Counted from the stretch's first letter, positions 45,804-57,928 are shown. The stretch: 64,000 bases of DNA from Erodium maritimum (GCA_963921825.1 OY997591.1:14379515-14443514); one strand, 5' to 3'. Translations and numbers: made by a program. Notes: generated by a model from the sequence alone, not told the origin.

Positions 45804-46403
45804 GTGTTCCTCGTATCACGTCTCTGCTACTGGATCATGGTAGCCCACTAGGGTTTGAGGCCCTTCAGCACAGCTTATCAAGCTGCTCTCTAGGGTTTGA
45901 ATAACCCTTAGAGATTACGGTCACAGATGCGGTGCTTGATCCGGCTACGCTTTACCTTCAACAATATGGGATGGTGGGTCGCCTGCTCATGGACCACCAG
46001 CCACGCACGAATACTCTCCTCCGTGTCCTCACCAATGCATGGAGGGCCTCGGCTATTGGTTTGGTCATCAAGGACGCCTATCCTGGAGTCTTTGGTTTCT
46101 ATTTCGCCAGGAAGGAGGACTGGGATTGGGTTCGGCTGAACGAAACATGGTGTTTCGACGGAAAGCCCTTGATGTTGGCATAGACGGATCCGTTCGTCCA
46201 AGACCTCTCGGTCCTGGATAAGCTGCAACTTTAGGTACACACCTATGGTATCCCCCAGATAGTTAGCACCAAGATTACAGACGCTAGGATTGGGGAGGCG
46301 CTGGGAGGTACGGTGTACGTTCCTTGTGATGAATTCGTCCAATGTTAGGGGGATAGTGAAGGTATGCTACTAGCACTCCCTTGAACGACCTTAGTATCGA
46401 AAT

Positions 46404-46660
46404 ATGCGCCTCAAATTCCCCGAGTTCCAGGAACCGATCGACTGTTCTCTCACTTATGTCAAGCTACCGGTCTTTTGTGGGAATTGTGGGTGTATAGTGC
46501 ATACACCTACGGCCTGCGACACGGAGATGTCAGGAATTCATACTTTTGACAAGTCATTGAGGCACTATCGGAAGGAACAGAAAGAGAAGGGCTATGCCAT
46601 GACTTGGAAGCAGGCTGCTAGGGTGCCAACAGGATTTTCTCCATCCGCATACCGTACCTC
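46404..46660 (+). pseudogene. LINE ORF1 zinc-knuckle segment
   Basis: The frame starts MRLKFPEFQEPIDCSLTYVK, then LPVFCGNCGCIVHTPTAC. The knuckle residues Cys, Cys, His, Cys are all present with correct spacing. The preceding text matches the VxYExLPxFC pattern that plant LINE ORF1 proteins have before the knuckle. Downstream is a basic segment (RHYRKEQKEKG), then the G run at 46661. It likely bound single-stranded RNA. Confidence 0.8.
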
Positions 46661-46683
46661 GGGGGGGGGGGGGGGGGGGGGGG
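46661..46683 (+). repeat. Poly-G tract, 23 bp
   Basis: Follows the zinc-knuckle segment in the ORF1-only LINE; it would encode eight Gly. Confidence 0.95.
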
Positions 46684-47589
46684 CAGTCCGACCTGGATTC
46701 GTGGCCATGCACATTGTGGGGATGGGAGTTGGTCGTCATCGGGAGGATCATCGGGAGCCTCGTGGGTGGGGCTACTTGAGGAACCTACAACGGTTCCAAG
46801 GATGAAGAGGGGCTCGGCGAGTGAGCCTCGTGAAGATCAGGCAAGGGCTAGGAAGCAGTCCCGCCAGTAACCATGAGTCGTGTGCCGAGGCTCGAGGGAC
46901 ATTGGGTGGTCCCCATGTCCTCACCCCGATACTGGAGTTCATGTGCTCGGTTTTATATCGGATAAAAAGTGTCGCCTTTGGGTGGCACATCGGTCTACAT
47001 GCCCTACCTTGAGTAGTGCCCGCCAGTATCATACTAGTCTTTATGGTTTTAGTTTCTTTTCTTTGTTTAGTTGGTTTTCTGCTTTAATTAGCCTTTGTGG
47101 CACCCCAGTTCAATGCGTCCTGGACGTAATAGTAGTTATAGGGTTATTGTGTTTGGCCCGTCAGGGCTTCCTAACATGTACTGACTCTTTTTAATGGAAT
47201 GAAAGTTGCATTTACTCAAAAAAAAAAACTCAAACAAAAAAAATCGGGTCAACTCACTTTACTCTAAACACTAACTGCATCACCTAAATATTAGAGCGAA
47301 GCAATAAACGTCATCATAGCCTCATCCAAGTTACGTAGTTTAAATACTTATGCGACACAATAAATAAACTTGTATCGTCTAAGTGTCACTCCGGTGACGC
47401 TACGAAGATGCATTGTATCATAACGTTGAATGGATCTCCCAAATGAATCAATCTAGGCCTTAATCGATCTACTTGGGCGATGTAGAGATGTGTCACCCTA
47501 AAAAAATACAACACTTTTTAATGATGCTTAACTTTTTTGTCTACGTGGGATAATGCTAAATTAGAACTAGACTTATTACTTTTATTATT

Positions 47590-48790
47590 AGTTTATTCCA
47601 TTATTTTTTTAGCAAATTGAAACTTTATTAAACAAGGAAATCAAACATTACATGATATGGAAATGATGAAAAGGAAATAGGTGAGACTTACTTCTACCCC
47701 GTAGGTATCGAATGTTAACCCTATAACGAAATACCCGGCTATACCAGAGACGAATAATGAGAGACGATCTCCAGACTAGTGGTTGAGCAAGAGTGGTGGA
47801 CGATGATCATTTCTTGTCTCAGCCTAAGATTTCTCGTGGTAAGAGGTTGAGGGCATTTGAGGGGATACCGGACATCCAAGGAAACCATCACGAAATGGGG
47901 GAACCATGTTGTCAGATTTACACCGGTCATGGAAGGGCAAGGTATGTGTCCCCACACGCACACTGTTGCTCGTCCTTGGACTCATTGGGCCTAATGAGGC
48001 TGCGTAGTAGACCTCGCCTAGTTGTTGCGACTAACAAGGGTTCCTGCACATTACGCTCACGTTCCATGAGAGGACTCTCATGGTTTAGCTTTGAAAGTCC
48101 GCAGCACCTTCTGTGCTGCCTTCGTCTCCGAATCCTCAACCCACTCCTCTCTTTCAGAGGTCAACAAAGGATCATCGAACAATTTCTTTTGTGGCACTTG
48201 AACATCTAAATTCTCCAATTATTCCATCAACGCCTTATCCTTCTTTAGGGCCTTGGTACTAACATTCTTAACATACCTATATTTTGCAGACTTTGCCAAA
48301 GGTTGAAAATATGAAGGAGCCACTACTCTCGCCCTTTCTCTGTCCAAGGATCGCGTCTGGGATCGCGTTTGAATAATTCGGACGTAAGGTGAGAATTATG
48401 TTTCCGTCGCAATTGTGGGCTGCGCGAGTAAATTTAGAACAGGGATGACAGTTAATGAATTACCCGACCCATTAACCTGCTCACCAACGTTTTCTGATAT
48501 AGGGCCCGCGCCTGGAACAACGATTTTGAACTAGGACTTGAATCTCGGGATTGTTGCAATATTCTCCGACGCCGGAGAATCCATGGGAGTGGTCGTAGGT
48601 GAGGGGAACCGGTCTGTCATCCCTAAATCAGCATAAAATTGTTCACCAGATACAGGGTTAATGAAAATACCATAATCGCTAGTCCCCAACTTTAAATCAC
48701 ATTTTGTTTCAGCCACAAGAGGATTACAACACCGAACTAAGACCCAAGCTTCTCCAAAAAAATTGTTTTCTGCCACCAGCTACTGCTGAT
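47590..48790 (-). pseudogene. LINE/retroposon remnant with 3' tail
   Basis: Plus-strand TTTTTTTAGCAAATTGAAAC at about 47605 is the complement of a poly-A ended retroposon 3' end. Minus-strand frames between 48776 and 47739 are short and broken. One, starting MAENNFFGEAWVLVRCCNPL (48776-48531), looks like the hydrophilic C-terminal part of an ORF1, but has no diagnostic motif. The assignment rests on tail and setting. Confidence 0.45.
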
Positions 48791-48799
48791 AAACAGGGC

Positions 48800-49290
48800 A
48801 GCCAGTGTCGTGACAAGCAAACTTCACTGCTTGGGAAGTACAGGGAAAATATGGCAAGCTTACCTGATTAATTATCTAATTATCTCTATTATATATACAA
48901 TATTGAATCAAAAACTATAATTAATTTATCAGAACTAATTAAAACATTGTACAATATACTAAACTCATTTTAAGAATTATTTAATCGAATATTCATCTCA
49001 CAATGAAGGAAACCAAACCTTCTAAACTTTGATGCTAAAAATAAAAGAAAAACTAATTTGAGGGAATATTAAGAGCTCAAATTTCTCAAAAATTGGAGAA
49101 AATGAGTTCCCAGGCTATTTGGTTTGAACTTAAGGTTCTGGCTCATTTGAGAGATGTGTGATTTTATATCTACACCTCTCAAGATATAAAGTCGGCCATC
49201 ATACTCTATGGGTGGTGCAGCATATTAATTTGTGTTGCCTAAGTATTGATACTAAAGTGATAGTACATATTCTGTTGGGTAAACTATAAA
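48800..49290. other. Intergenic, no gene seen
   Basis: AT-rich; no conserved frame, repeat or RNA recognised. Confidence 0.45.
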
Positions 49291-49299
49291 TGCATACTC

Positions 49300-50830
49300 T
49301 CTTTTTTTTTATCGGCGAAAGCAAATTTAAATAGACCTCAAATTCCGAAGTGGAATAGGCTACAAAAAACGCAATCTCACTACAGATTGCAACAAATCAA
49401 CCAAAGTTCAAAGTAAAGCAAACTAAAGCCACAGAAGCCCCAAACTAATGAAAGCAGCCGTACAATAGAGTAGGAATCTTAGATAAGTAGTTGCTACGGA
49501 CAGAACAATAGTGTAGTAATTTGTCAATGTGGAGTCGTATGAGCTCAAGAGTGTGGAGAAGCATCTTCACAACTCAACAGATGGTTGGGATTGAGGCACC
49601 ATTAGTGGCTTGGTGAGATGCAGGTGAATTATCTCTTGCAGACTATGTAACCTTGTCAGTGAATGTAGCAGCAGCAATGTAGGATGTAGATTTCAGCAGT
49701 AATTTGGAGTTCCAAAACAGCAATTTCCTGAGAATTAAAGGTTGTGGCAGCAGAGGTATACAATTGGAGTAAAGCTTCAAGCAAAGAAATTTTTTTCCTT
49801 TCTCTAAAGAAATCGAAGTTGGTTGTGAAAGAAGTTGAGCTTGGGGGTGCTGAGCAAAAGCAGCCAAGGGAGACACAGAAGGACAGAAACGAAACAAAAA
49901 AACACAAAAAAAGGGACAAGAAACCCAAAACCCAAACCAAAGCAACCTCGCCAGAGAGTGGCCCAGTCACACAGGACACACAGGAACCCTAAACCAAGCA
50001 AGAATCTACCTCCCTGAGACAATAGCATGGGATACTTCCAAAAGGAAGCACCAGCTCGCCAAAGACGCTGGCGGCCAGCATTGCAGCGGTAGAATCAGAT
50101 CCGACCAAGTCCGGAACTCGCCACTCCGACCCAATGACTGGATAGCTTCAAAGATGCTTATGACAAAGCTAGAAAATCGCCAGCCGGTGAGCTCGAGCCA
50201 CCCATTGTGGTCGAGAAGAAGGAAGCCAACCAATACAACGGAAGGAGGGGAGGGAGAAAGATTATCAAGCAAAGGGAAGGGAGAACCAGAGTACCTCGAC
50301 GCCAAAGGCGCAAGACCAGCAAACACCTCCCGACAGAGGCCCGCCCCGCCGCACCGCCGCACCAGACCAGAAAATGTCACTGTGTTGAGGCCAACACCCA
50401 CAACAACCCCTAGGCACGAATCGATCCAGTCCCCACGATCTTCGAGCAGAGCCGAGGAAATGTGTCCCACTGAAGGAGAAGAACGAGACGTCGGGACACA
50501 CCGGTTAGAAGAGTAGCACTCGACGGAGAACCCAGCCCCCAACGAACCAGGCTTCCCCCAAAACCGAATAACGAGCAATATCCCCTCCGATCAAAGCTAG
50601 GAGAGACAGAGAAGCGGATCCCACAGAGGAATAACACACGAAGGTCGGAGAAGGCTAAGAAACAAGGAAGAGAGGAAAGGGGGTTTGGGACGGTGAAGGG
50701 AAAAGGTGAAATTGAGACCAGATCCAAGAAGAAGAAGAGGAGAGGAAGACGATGACGCCACCGGTGACTTCCCATAAGGCCAAAATGGCCATGAAAGTCA
50801 CCGGCGCCGCTTAGGGTTTCAAGTAGGGAA
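49300..50830 (-). mobile_element. Non-coding retroposon-like unit with poly-A end
   Basis: Plus-strand poly-T at 49301-49310 with TATCGGCGAAAGCAAATTTA marks the 3' tail of a minus-strand unit. The other end, near 50810, reads on the minus strand as AAACCCTAAGCGGCGCC, then a C/T-rich leader, the style of a plant LINE 5' end. Open frames of 120-190 residues occur in both strands, but none has recognisable domains. It resembles 55490-57928 in layout and tail. Possibly a non-autonomous LINE. Confidence 0.4.
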
Positions 50831-50859
50831 GGAGACGCTTTTAGAGAAAAGAAGAGAAG

Positions 50860-51282
50860 TAAAATGCATACTCTGAAGTTGGCACGTTTTATCGATGATT
50901 ACCCTGAAATTTAAAATTAACTGATGCATACCCTGAAGTTACGACTTGTAACTAAAAACCCGTTCTGTCAGCTAAAATGACGAAAATACCCTCAGTGATT
51001 TTATAAATAATTTTTTTACAATATAAATAAAGTGATTTTTTAAATAAAAATGAAGTCATTTAATAAGTAAATATATATATATATATAACAAAAGTAATTT
51101 TTAAATAATTTTTTTAACATAATTATTGAAGTGTAGTTGAGGGTATTTTCGTCATTTTAGCTGACGGAGGGGTTTTGAGTTACAACTCGTAACTTCAGGG
51201 TATGCATCAGTTAACTTTAAACTTCAGGGTAATCATCGGTTAAACGTGACAACTTCAGGGTATGCATTTGTAGTTTGCCCTA
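50860..51282. mobile_element. Mutator-like foldback MITE, left end damaged
   Basis: The right end reversed reads GGGCAAACTACAAATGCATA and CCCTGAAGTTGTCACG; the left side has AAATGCATACTCTGAAGTTG. Arms of about 150 bp share GATGATTACCCTGAA, ACTGATGCATACCCTGAAG and TCAGCTAAAATGACGAAAAT. It is the same family as 58995-59520. The first bases of the left terminus have decayed, so a TSD cannot be shown. The interior is AT-rich with a TA microsatellite (51068-51087). Confidence 0.75.
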
Positions 51283-51589
51283 TCTGTTTGTCGCCACCTA
51301 TTACTTAAGCAACGCAAGAATTAAATATTAACTCATTCTGATAGATACCTTTAGTGATGATATAAGTTTATACATTCTTGTCTTTAATGTTGACTAACGG
51401 TCCTTTTTTTGGTGTGATCAAAACTCAATTCACATAGTGATATCAAAATTATGCTTCAAAATATACCCTCAGCGATGTATATTTCATCTGCATATACAAT
51501 AGAAACTCGATAAATCAATACTCGGTTATTCAATGAACTCTCTAAGATAATATTTTGTTCGGCTCCCACTCGGGGATAAGGAGCTAAAT

Positions 51590-52575
51590 TAAGAATACAT
51601 GTGTATGATTCAACCCATGTGCTAACGGGTAGGGAGGGTGTTGTGGGGGTGCCTTGGGTGTTTGTGATTTGGTCATCCCTAGATCTTCGAAGGTTCAAAC
51701 GTTTTCCTGGTTGTTTGCTCATGGTGGGGAATCTATTGTTTTCTTCCTGGTAGACATGGGGTGTCGATCCTAATTGGTCGGTAGAGATGTGTGATGTGCA
51801 TTTTAGGTGGGGAGGATACCAACCATATGTTTGTCTCTCGCTTGTGGTCTTGGAGGGTTTGGGTCCTGATCACATCTTGGGGGGGCGGGGGTTGTGGGCG
51901 TGGTTGTCACTATTGGAGGTGCGGAGGTTGAGGTTAGAGCGGAGCGCTATTGGGCTTATGTGTGTATGGTCGATCTGGCTCGAGCAGAATCGATGTGTCC
52001 TCTCAGGGTCCACAACTGCTGAGCCTTCCATCCTTCTCTCTAATGTTTAGCATGGGTTTTTTTCTAGCCAGAGGGCGGCCGACCAGTATTTAGCCTCCTC
52101 AAATGAATCGAATATCTGGGTGCTTTGCTAACTATGAGTTGCAGAGGTGTTGAACTATTTGAGGATTACAACCTCTAGTCCCTCGATCCCTTATGATGAC
52201 TATCATTTTTCTTGTCAGGTCTAGTGAGTGCTTGTTTAGCGGAAGTCTTGGGACTCATTTCCTCAGTTGGATCTGGTGAATACTTGTTCCAAGGTCATAG
52301 TTGGGGTCGATCCATCCATTTCACCGGTACGGTCCCTTGTAGTATTGTTCACTAGCCCGACTACGGTTTCTCATGACAGTCCCTTGAGGTACTGTTAGCT
52401 ATTATGTCGGTTCCCATATGGGAAGCATCAGGGTGGTTTCTCTTTTGTTATGACACATTTTTTCTTTGAGCTTTTTCTATTGGATATTTTATTGGACTTT
52501 GATTTAGTGGTTGTGATTTATTGGACCCACACCTTATTTTTCTTTAATGCATTTCCTACTCCGTGATAAAAAAAA
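51590..52575 (+). pseudogene. LINE ORF2 3' end (zf-RVT region) with tail
   Basis: Plus-strand text CILGGEDTNHMFVSRLWSWR at about 51798 follows the zf-RVT pattern (C, E-T, H-x-F, W). VWSIWLEQNRCVLSG at about 51966 matches the conserved C-terminal W-x-x-W-x-x-R/Q-N block of LINE ORF2 proteins. The unit ends CCTACTCCGTGATAAAAAAA at about 52575. RT and endonuclease are absent: a 5'-truncated LINE insertion, typical of incomplete reverse transcription. Confidence 0.65.
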
Positions 52576-52774
52576 CAATACGTTAACATTATACGATAAT
52601 ACATATTTTATAATTTCTTTAAAACTCATTTAAAATATAAATTAATGAATCCTTATACATTATATATTACATAATTGATTTATGAAGGTTTGAAAGATAT
52701 TTATAAATCGAATTAAAAAATATTAACTAGTATTATATTATCTATCAATTTATAATTATTTAATTAATAAAATT

Positions 52775-54140
52775 TTATTTTTTTGAGCTAACGGGGAAGT
52801 TTTATTGATATGAAAGGTCATAATGACCTTACATGAGTGGAAATACTTAAAATCCTTTAAAAATGATGAGATATAGTTTCGATGATAGTCGAAATACTGA
52901 TCCTATAGCTAAAGTCCTGGTGATTACGAGGGAGAATTTAAGGAGTGGTTCTCTATTCCATATGTGTTTGGTGCCATATATTCTTAACTCATTCCATGTC
53001 TCGACTTGACCGTCTTTTTGTGTTGCAATAGACAGGCAAGGAGTAAGCCAGGGAATAGAGGAGGGCATAGGTCAGCAAAGGGCTGATTCGCGTCGATCAG
53101 GGTGTGTCTCCTTAGTGACACCCTGAGATTCTCAAAGCAAATCATGGTGATCCGTGAGGCATTCCACCATGCCTCGCTATTTTTCCACGTCGGTTGGCCT
53201 TAGTATTTGTGTTCGCATCCGCGGAGTACAAGTTGCCTAGGACATAGGTTCTTAAGTCATTCGATTCTTGGGACGAGATGGTGGATAAGGGAAGGAAGAT
53301 TATCCTGGTTAGGTGGTCGTAGGACCTCATTGGAGAAATCACTATGTACTCCACAATGGTACCTGTTTGGTGACCCAACTCCTCGATCTAGGTCTTGTGG
53401 TTCCATCGTTGGATGCCCTAGGATTGTGCTCAGAATGTACACATCCATTGTAGCCCGAAGTCGCAATCGGATTCTACATCCCTATAGGAGTTGTTGAGAG
53501 CCTTGTTCGAATGGATCAGTGAAAGCTGGGTCGAGGAGAACACGTTCATAGTGGTGGATTGTCGTCCATGGACGGAGGTTGTCCTCGTGGCACCAGGTTT
53601 CCTACACGGGTCGTGGCCTTGGTCCCAAGAACCTTTTCCATTTCATAGTGGCCTAGCCAGCATATCAACTCCGGATGTTGGTGTTGATGTCCTATTATAG
53701 TTCTGCGGTGGACCATTCGTTGTCGATCACTTCTGCATCGTTCTATGGAGAGTTTCCCTCATTGGTGTCTCTTTCGTCCTCCAGCAGATACCAGTTCATC
53801 CATAGGTTCAGTGGTTCCATCAAACTTACTCGGTAGTAGGCGGCGAGAGTCTGTCATGGTAGAGTGCTCCAGAGGCTGCTTGCACATCATTTCAAGGGGA
53901 AGTCTAAAGCGATAATTGGTATTGTGGGTGGATTCCTCCTCGTAAGTATCCAAGGTTCCTATCGGGTCGGGCGACTAACCATAGGATGGTGAGATGGCAG
54001 ATGCGATGCAATCGGTGTTGTAGGGCATACTTATGTGGCTCCATTGTTGGTGATAGCGATGAGAGTGATCAGAGGGGGAGGGGCGGGTGAAGGTTTTAGT
54101 GTTGAATGCAGAGAATTTTACTGGAGTTTGAGAAAGAAAC
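52775..54140 (-). pseudogene. Probable minus-strand LINE remnant
   Basis: Plus-strand ATTTTTTTGAGCTAACGGGG at about 52777 looks like the complement of a retroposon 3' end. Broken minus-strand frames follow (for example 53378-53142, 53466-53257, 53953-53759). None carries a motif I can name. The GC content is above that of the flanks, as in the other LINE pieces. Confidence 0.35.
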
Positions 54141-54149
54141 CTAAAGTTT

Positions 54150-55480
54150 CAAAAAAATTTAATTAATAGAATTTGATAATCCTTTAAGTATTAATTGATA
54201 AAGTTTCCAGCGTAAATGATATGGTATCTGTCACACGAATGGGTAATTTTGAGGCATCATTGTATGGTTAAACAAATATTCAAAATCTTTTATTTTTACA
54301 AGTGTACCCAATATTTCTTAAATATTGATTCAGTGATTAATTTTGAATCACTGTGAGTCTAAAAATTATGCTTCAAATGTAATATTTCAAAATCAGATAC
54401 CATTATTGTTTTCTTCCATACATACAAGACATGGTCTACCTGATAGAAATTGGTAATTTTGACTAGTCTAATTGTCATCATCACATTGTGAAACATGTAG
54501 CCAAAACTTGATATATTTCCAAACATAATATTCTTGAAATTGTCTACTTGAAGGGCCCTATGTAAACATCCAATTGATCGTACGTTCTGCTAGTAATCTT
54601 GTGGATGATATCATTGTTTTTCTCTTCAAGGCATGGCCTACCTCACCTCAACCCATATGCATGTCTCTTGCATGTTGTCACCTTTGGCTATATCATCCTT
54701 TTTCTTTTCTTGGTCTCATCTTATAAGTTTTATTAACACATTATTGGAGAAATTATAATGTGTAAGATATAGTCGTGTACTATTGGAGCATATAATCTTT
54801 TCATCTTTTCAATTTCTTGCCATTTGGACAAACATATGATGCTCATCATTGTATCAAACAACACATGGCAAGGTTGAGGATGTAAGTGTGGGATGTTGGC
54901 TATGGTCATCACATTAAAACCACCCCATGCAAATTATTTATATATACCGATGTTGCTAGAAACTCTTGTGTGGGTTTTCTTATATCTTACACAGGATATC
55001 TAAGTAGTTAAGGAAAATAACTATACACAATTGATATTTAAATATCATTAATTTCGTTTATCAGTTCAAAAAAATTAATATGGTTTATGGGTAATCCACC
55101 AAAACATCTTTTGGGTATATGCAATTCACAAATAATAATAACGGAAAAAATTATCTACCAAAAAAAGTATGATAATTAGGATCATCAAAACTTTTAGATG
55201 GATCAAAAACTTTAAAAATTCTTATATGTCCAATTTTACCATCGATCTTTAAGAGACGAACCCAAATAATAATAGGGGGAGATATGATGATCCCCTCCGT
55301 TCGAATTGGATTCGTCTCTTAAAGACCGATGGTCCCCTCCGATCAAATTGGATAGGAATTAAAGGTTTCGACCTCGTTTGTTCACTCTGTACATCGAATA
55401 TTTAAACTGACAAAATCCAAATATCATTGTTGTTGTATTAGTGTATTGAGTATTGTTAAAAACGCTATAAAAAACCCCTA
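54150..55480. other. Intergenic with one small hairpin
   Basis: AT-rich; no gene seen. At 55239-55265 and 55306-55332 there are 27-nt arms complementary at about 25 positions (CGATCTTTAAGAGACGAA / TTCGTCTCTTAAAGACCG). Confidence 0.5.
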
Positions 55481-55489
55481 TTTTCTAAA

Positions 55490-57928
55490 CAGTCGCCACC
55501 CACCCTCTTCATCTCGTTCCTCACTTTCGCCGGTGACAGTCTTGGGCTCCGGCCTGGGCTGTTGCCGACAACGACCTCCTTCCCTCTCCCCCTCCTTTTG
55601 TTTTCCTCTTCCCTCTCCCTTCTCTTCTTCATTCTCAGTTGCTCTCGTGCGTTGCTCGGTTGGAGCTTGGTCGCCTGGCTGCTCGTCGGAGCGTGGCGTC
55701 GCTGCAGTCGGGGTGCTTCTCGCCTCGTGACCTTCAGTTTCTCCTCTTCTCATCCTAGGTGAGTTCTTGTTTCGCAGATCGGGTCTTGGACGTTTTTGTG
55801 TTGAGCTTTTCCTGGGGAGGTTGGGCCTCGGCAGCCGGGTTCGTGTCATTCTGGCAAAGCTCCGTGCTGTTGTGTCCTTGAAGTGGTTGTTGGAAGCTTG
55901 GCGTTCGCGTGGTTGCTGGTTTCACAGTCCCGGTTCGCCGGAGTTCTAGGGTGTTGGAGCTCGCCTGCTAGTGTGACTGCTAGTTCTCACCGGCGTCTGT
56001 GGGTCTGGGAGTTGAGCTCGGCTGGTTCTAGGGCCGGTTGCTTCCTCGGTGTTGCTGCTCCGGTGTGGGGCTCGTCTCGGTTGTTGCTACTCCGGCTTGG
56101 AGGTCGTCTCGGTTGATCTGGCTTCGTTCTTCAGGCACGCGGCGGAGTTTGGCTCGGGTCGGTTCAGGTCTCGGGTCAAGGACCGGGTAGAGCTTTTGCT
56201 GGTTTGGTTTTAGGATGGGCCGGGCCGATGCCTGGGTCTTGGGTCGGACCGGGTAAGTGGTCGATTTTTGGGCCGGGTTGGGTCATGGGCAGGATGATCC
56301 GGTTCAAGTTTTAGGCCGAGTCTGGTCTTGGGCAGGATGATCTGGTTCAGGTTTTGAGCCTTTCCAGTTTGGGCCTAGGTTGGCTGGGTTTCGTGTTGTT
56401 GGAGGTCGTTCCTGGCAGTCCATCTAGTCGGGCTTCAGTTCAGTAGAAATACCGGTCCTCTTTTGAGTTTCTCGGTGTTGGCCTGAAACGAGATGAGCAC
56501 CGAGCTCAAGCTCCAGCTTTTTGGCTTCTGGTGTTGGAGTGCGTGGTGAAGACAAGACAGCTTGTCATTCGTGGGAGGCTTTCCTACAAGTATTGTCACG
56601 GCTTGTTCCTGTTTAAGCAATGTGCTCTGGCCCATTCTTCTCCTCGGATGCTCTCATTTGCGGATTGGTGTGGTTCTTCTTGTGGCCTTTTAGCAGTGGC
56701 TCATTTTAGATATGGTCGTGGGACGCTTTCTCCAGCCGTTTGGGTGATGATTGTTGTGGATCTAGTTCAGTCGAGTTGGAAGGTTCGTTTTGGGGGTGCT
56801 TGGCTCTTCCGTTGGCTCCATTGTAGTGTTGTTGAGGTGGATTGTCCTTCGGATCACTAGAGATGTCTAGTTCCATCTCTGGTCGTGGGACATGCTTTTT
56901 CATCCTTCTGGGTTTGGATCGGTGCGGAGCTGCTCTTACTGCCTCTGGTGATTTTTCTGGTTACCCGATGTTTTGCTTCAGATCCGGTTGTGGGACGCAT
57001 TTCTTCATCCTCCCGGGTGTTGATCGTCGTGGGTCTAGCGGATCATCGTGGCTTGATTCTGGTATATTTCTTTCCACAACTTAAGCTTGGTGTCCCTGCA
57101 TGGCTCTTTTACCGATATTTGTTTGATTTGCATCTGTGTCCTTCCACTTTAGTGGTTAGGACTCTACGGTTTAAGGTGTTGGCCGCCAGTGTGTTTAGGC
57201 CTTTGTGCCTTTCAACTGTTTTCTTTCAGATTCGTTGTAAGGGTTTATGTGTTCGGGTGGGTATTACTCATCTGATCTGTCTTGGTTGATCGCGGTGTTG
57301 GCCGCTGACGTGTTAGTTCTCGACTTCTAGTTTTTGTGACAGATTGATGGTTCTAATGAAACAGGGTGCTCATCCTTCTCAATCTGTTGGTGGGTTTTAT
57401 GCCAGTTTTGCTTGTGCCTAATGGTAGAAAAATCATGGTTAAAGACCTCTCTTTTTTGTGTGCTTATTGGTTGTCAAATCCGGGTGTCAAGACCTTCTCT
57501 TATACTTGCTCTGCGCTTCATGGTTGTAGAATCTGATTTTTAAGACCTTTTTTCAGTTGTTAGCTTCAGGTTTTGCGTAACCTTTCATTGCTTTTGGGTC
57601 TGCGTGCCCATTCATAGCTTCAGGGTCTGCGTACCCATTCATAGCTTCTGGGTCTGTGTACCCTTTCATTGCTGCAAGGTCTGCGTACCCTTTCTTGGTT
57701 CCCCGGTGTGGGGCTTCAGGGTCGGCGTTCCCATTCATAGCTTCTGGGTCTGCGTACTCATTCATAGCTTCAGGGTCTGCGTACCCATTCATAGTTTCAC
57801 AAGTTGTCTCCTTTGTGGTGGTCTGTTTTTGTTGGGGAGTTAGTAGCTAGACTCTCTTTTTTGTACTCTTATTCCTCCTTGAGAGAGGTTTAATTTAAAT
57901 TTTCATTTGCTGATCAAAAAAAATATCA
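55490..57928 (+). mobile_element. Non-coding retroposon-like unit with poly-A end
   Basis: GC- and T-rich DNA starting with a C/T-rich leader near 55490 and ending GCTGATCAAAAAAAA at about 57926, after a GAGAGGTTTAATTTAAATTT block like that of 49300-49345 (reversed). Frames of 80-134 residues occur, but without domains. The combination of leader and A-tail suggests an RNA-derived insertion, maybe a LINE that has lost coding capacity or a long non-autonomous one. It contains the 27-bp tandem array. Confidence 0.4.
57569..57800 (+). repeat. 27-bp tandem repeat array
   Basis: Units of the form TGCGTACCCATTCATAGCTT plus CAGGGTC start at 57601, 57628 and 57655 and continue, with one internal irregular unit near 57700, to about 57800. 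There are about eight units. Because 27 is a multiple of 3, both strands stay open: plus VCVPIHSFR repeats, minus NGYADPEAM repeats. Confidence 0.9.

Larger units (their letters stand above)
45100..47228 (+). mobile_element. ORF1-only LINE derivative (DUF4283 and zinc knuckle)
   Basis: Starts near 45100 with AAACCCTAATCACC and an ATG at 45139, followed by a Pro/Ser-rich N-terminus. At 45940-46330 lies a DUF4283-like region: YGMVGRLLMDHQP, FYFARKEDWDWVRLNETWCF and IGEALGGTVYV. At about 46470-46520 CGNCGCIVHTPTAC is a perfect CX2CX4HX4C knuckle. The 3' end is TGGAATGAAAGTTGCATTTA, CTC, then a run of A (47219-47228). ORF2 is entirely missing. ORF1 proteins bind RNA and form the LINE particle. 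Frameshifts split the protein, and two poly-G/C runs lie in it. Confidence 0.75.

Noticed and set aside
50006-50578. A 190-residue minus-strand frame as a host gene
   Set aside because: No recognised domain, competing frames on both strands, and it lies inside a retroposon-like unit with a poly-A end.
55478-56116. Several overlapping plus and minus frames of 60-125 residues
   Set aside because: Low-complexity Ser/Leu or Arg/Glu text from CT-rich leader DNA; no motif.
57569-57800. CRISPR-like array
   Set aside because: The 27-bp units are directly adjacent without spacers, there are no cas genes, and the DNA is from a plant nucleus.
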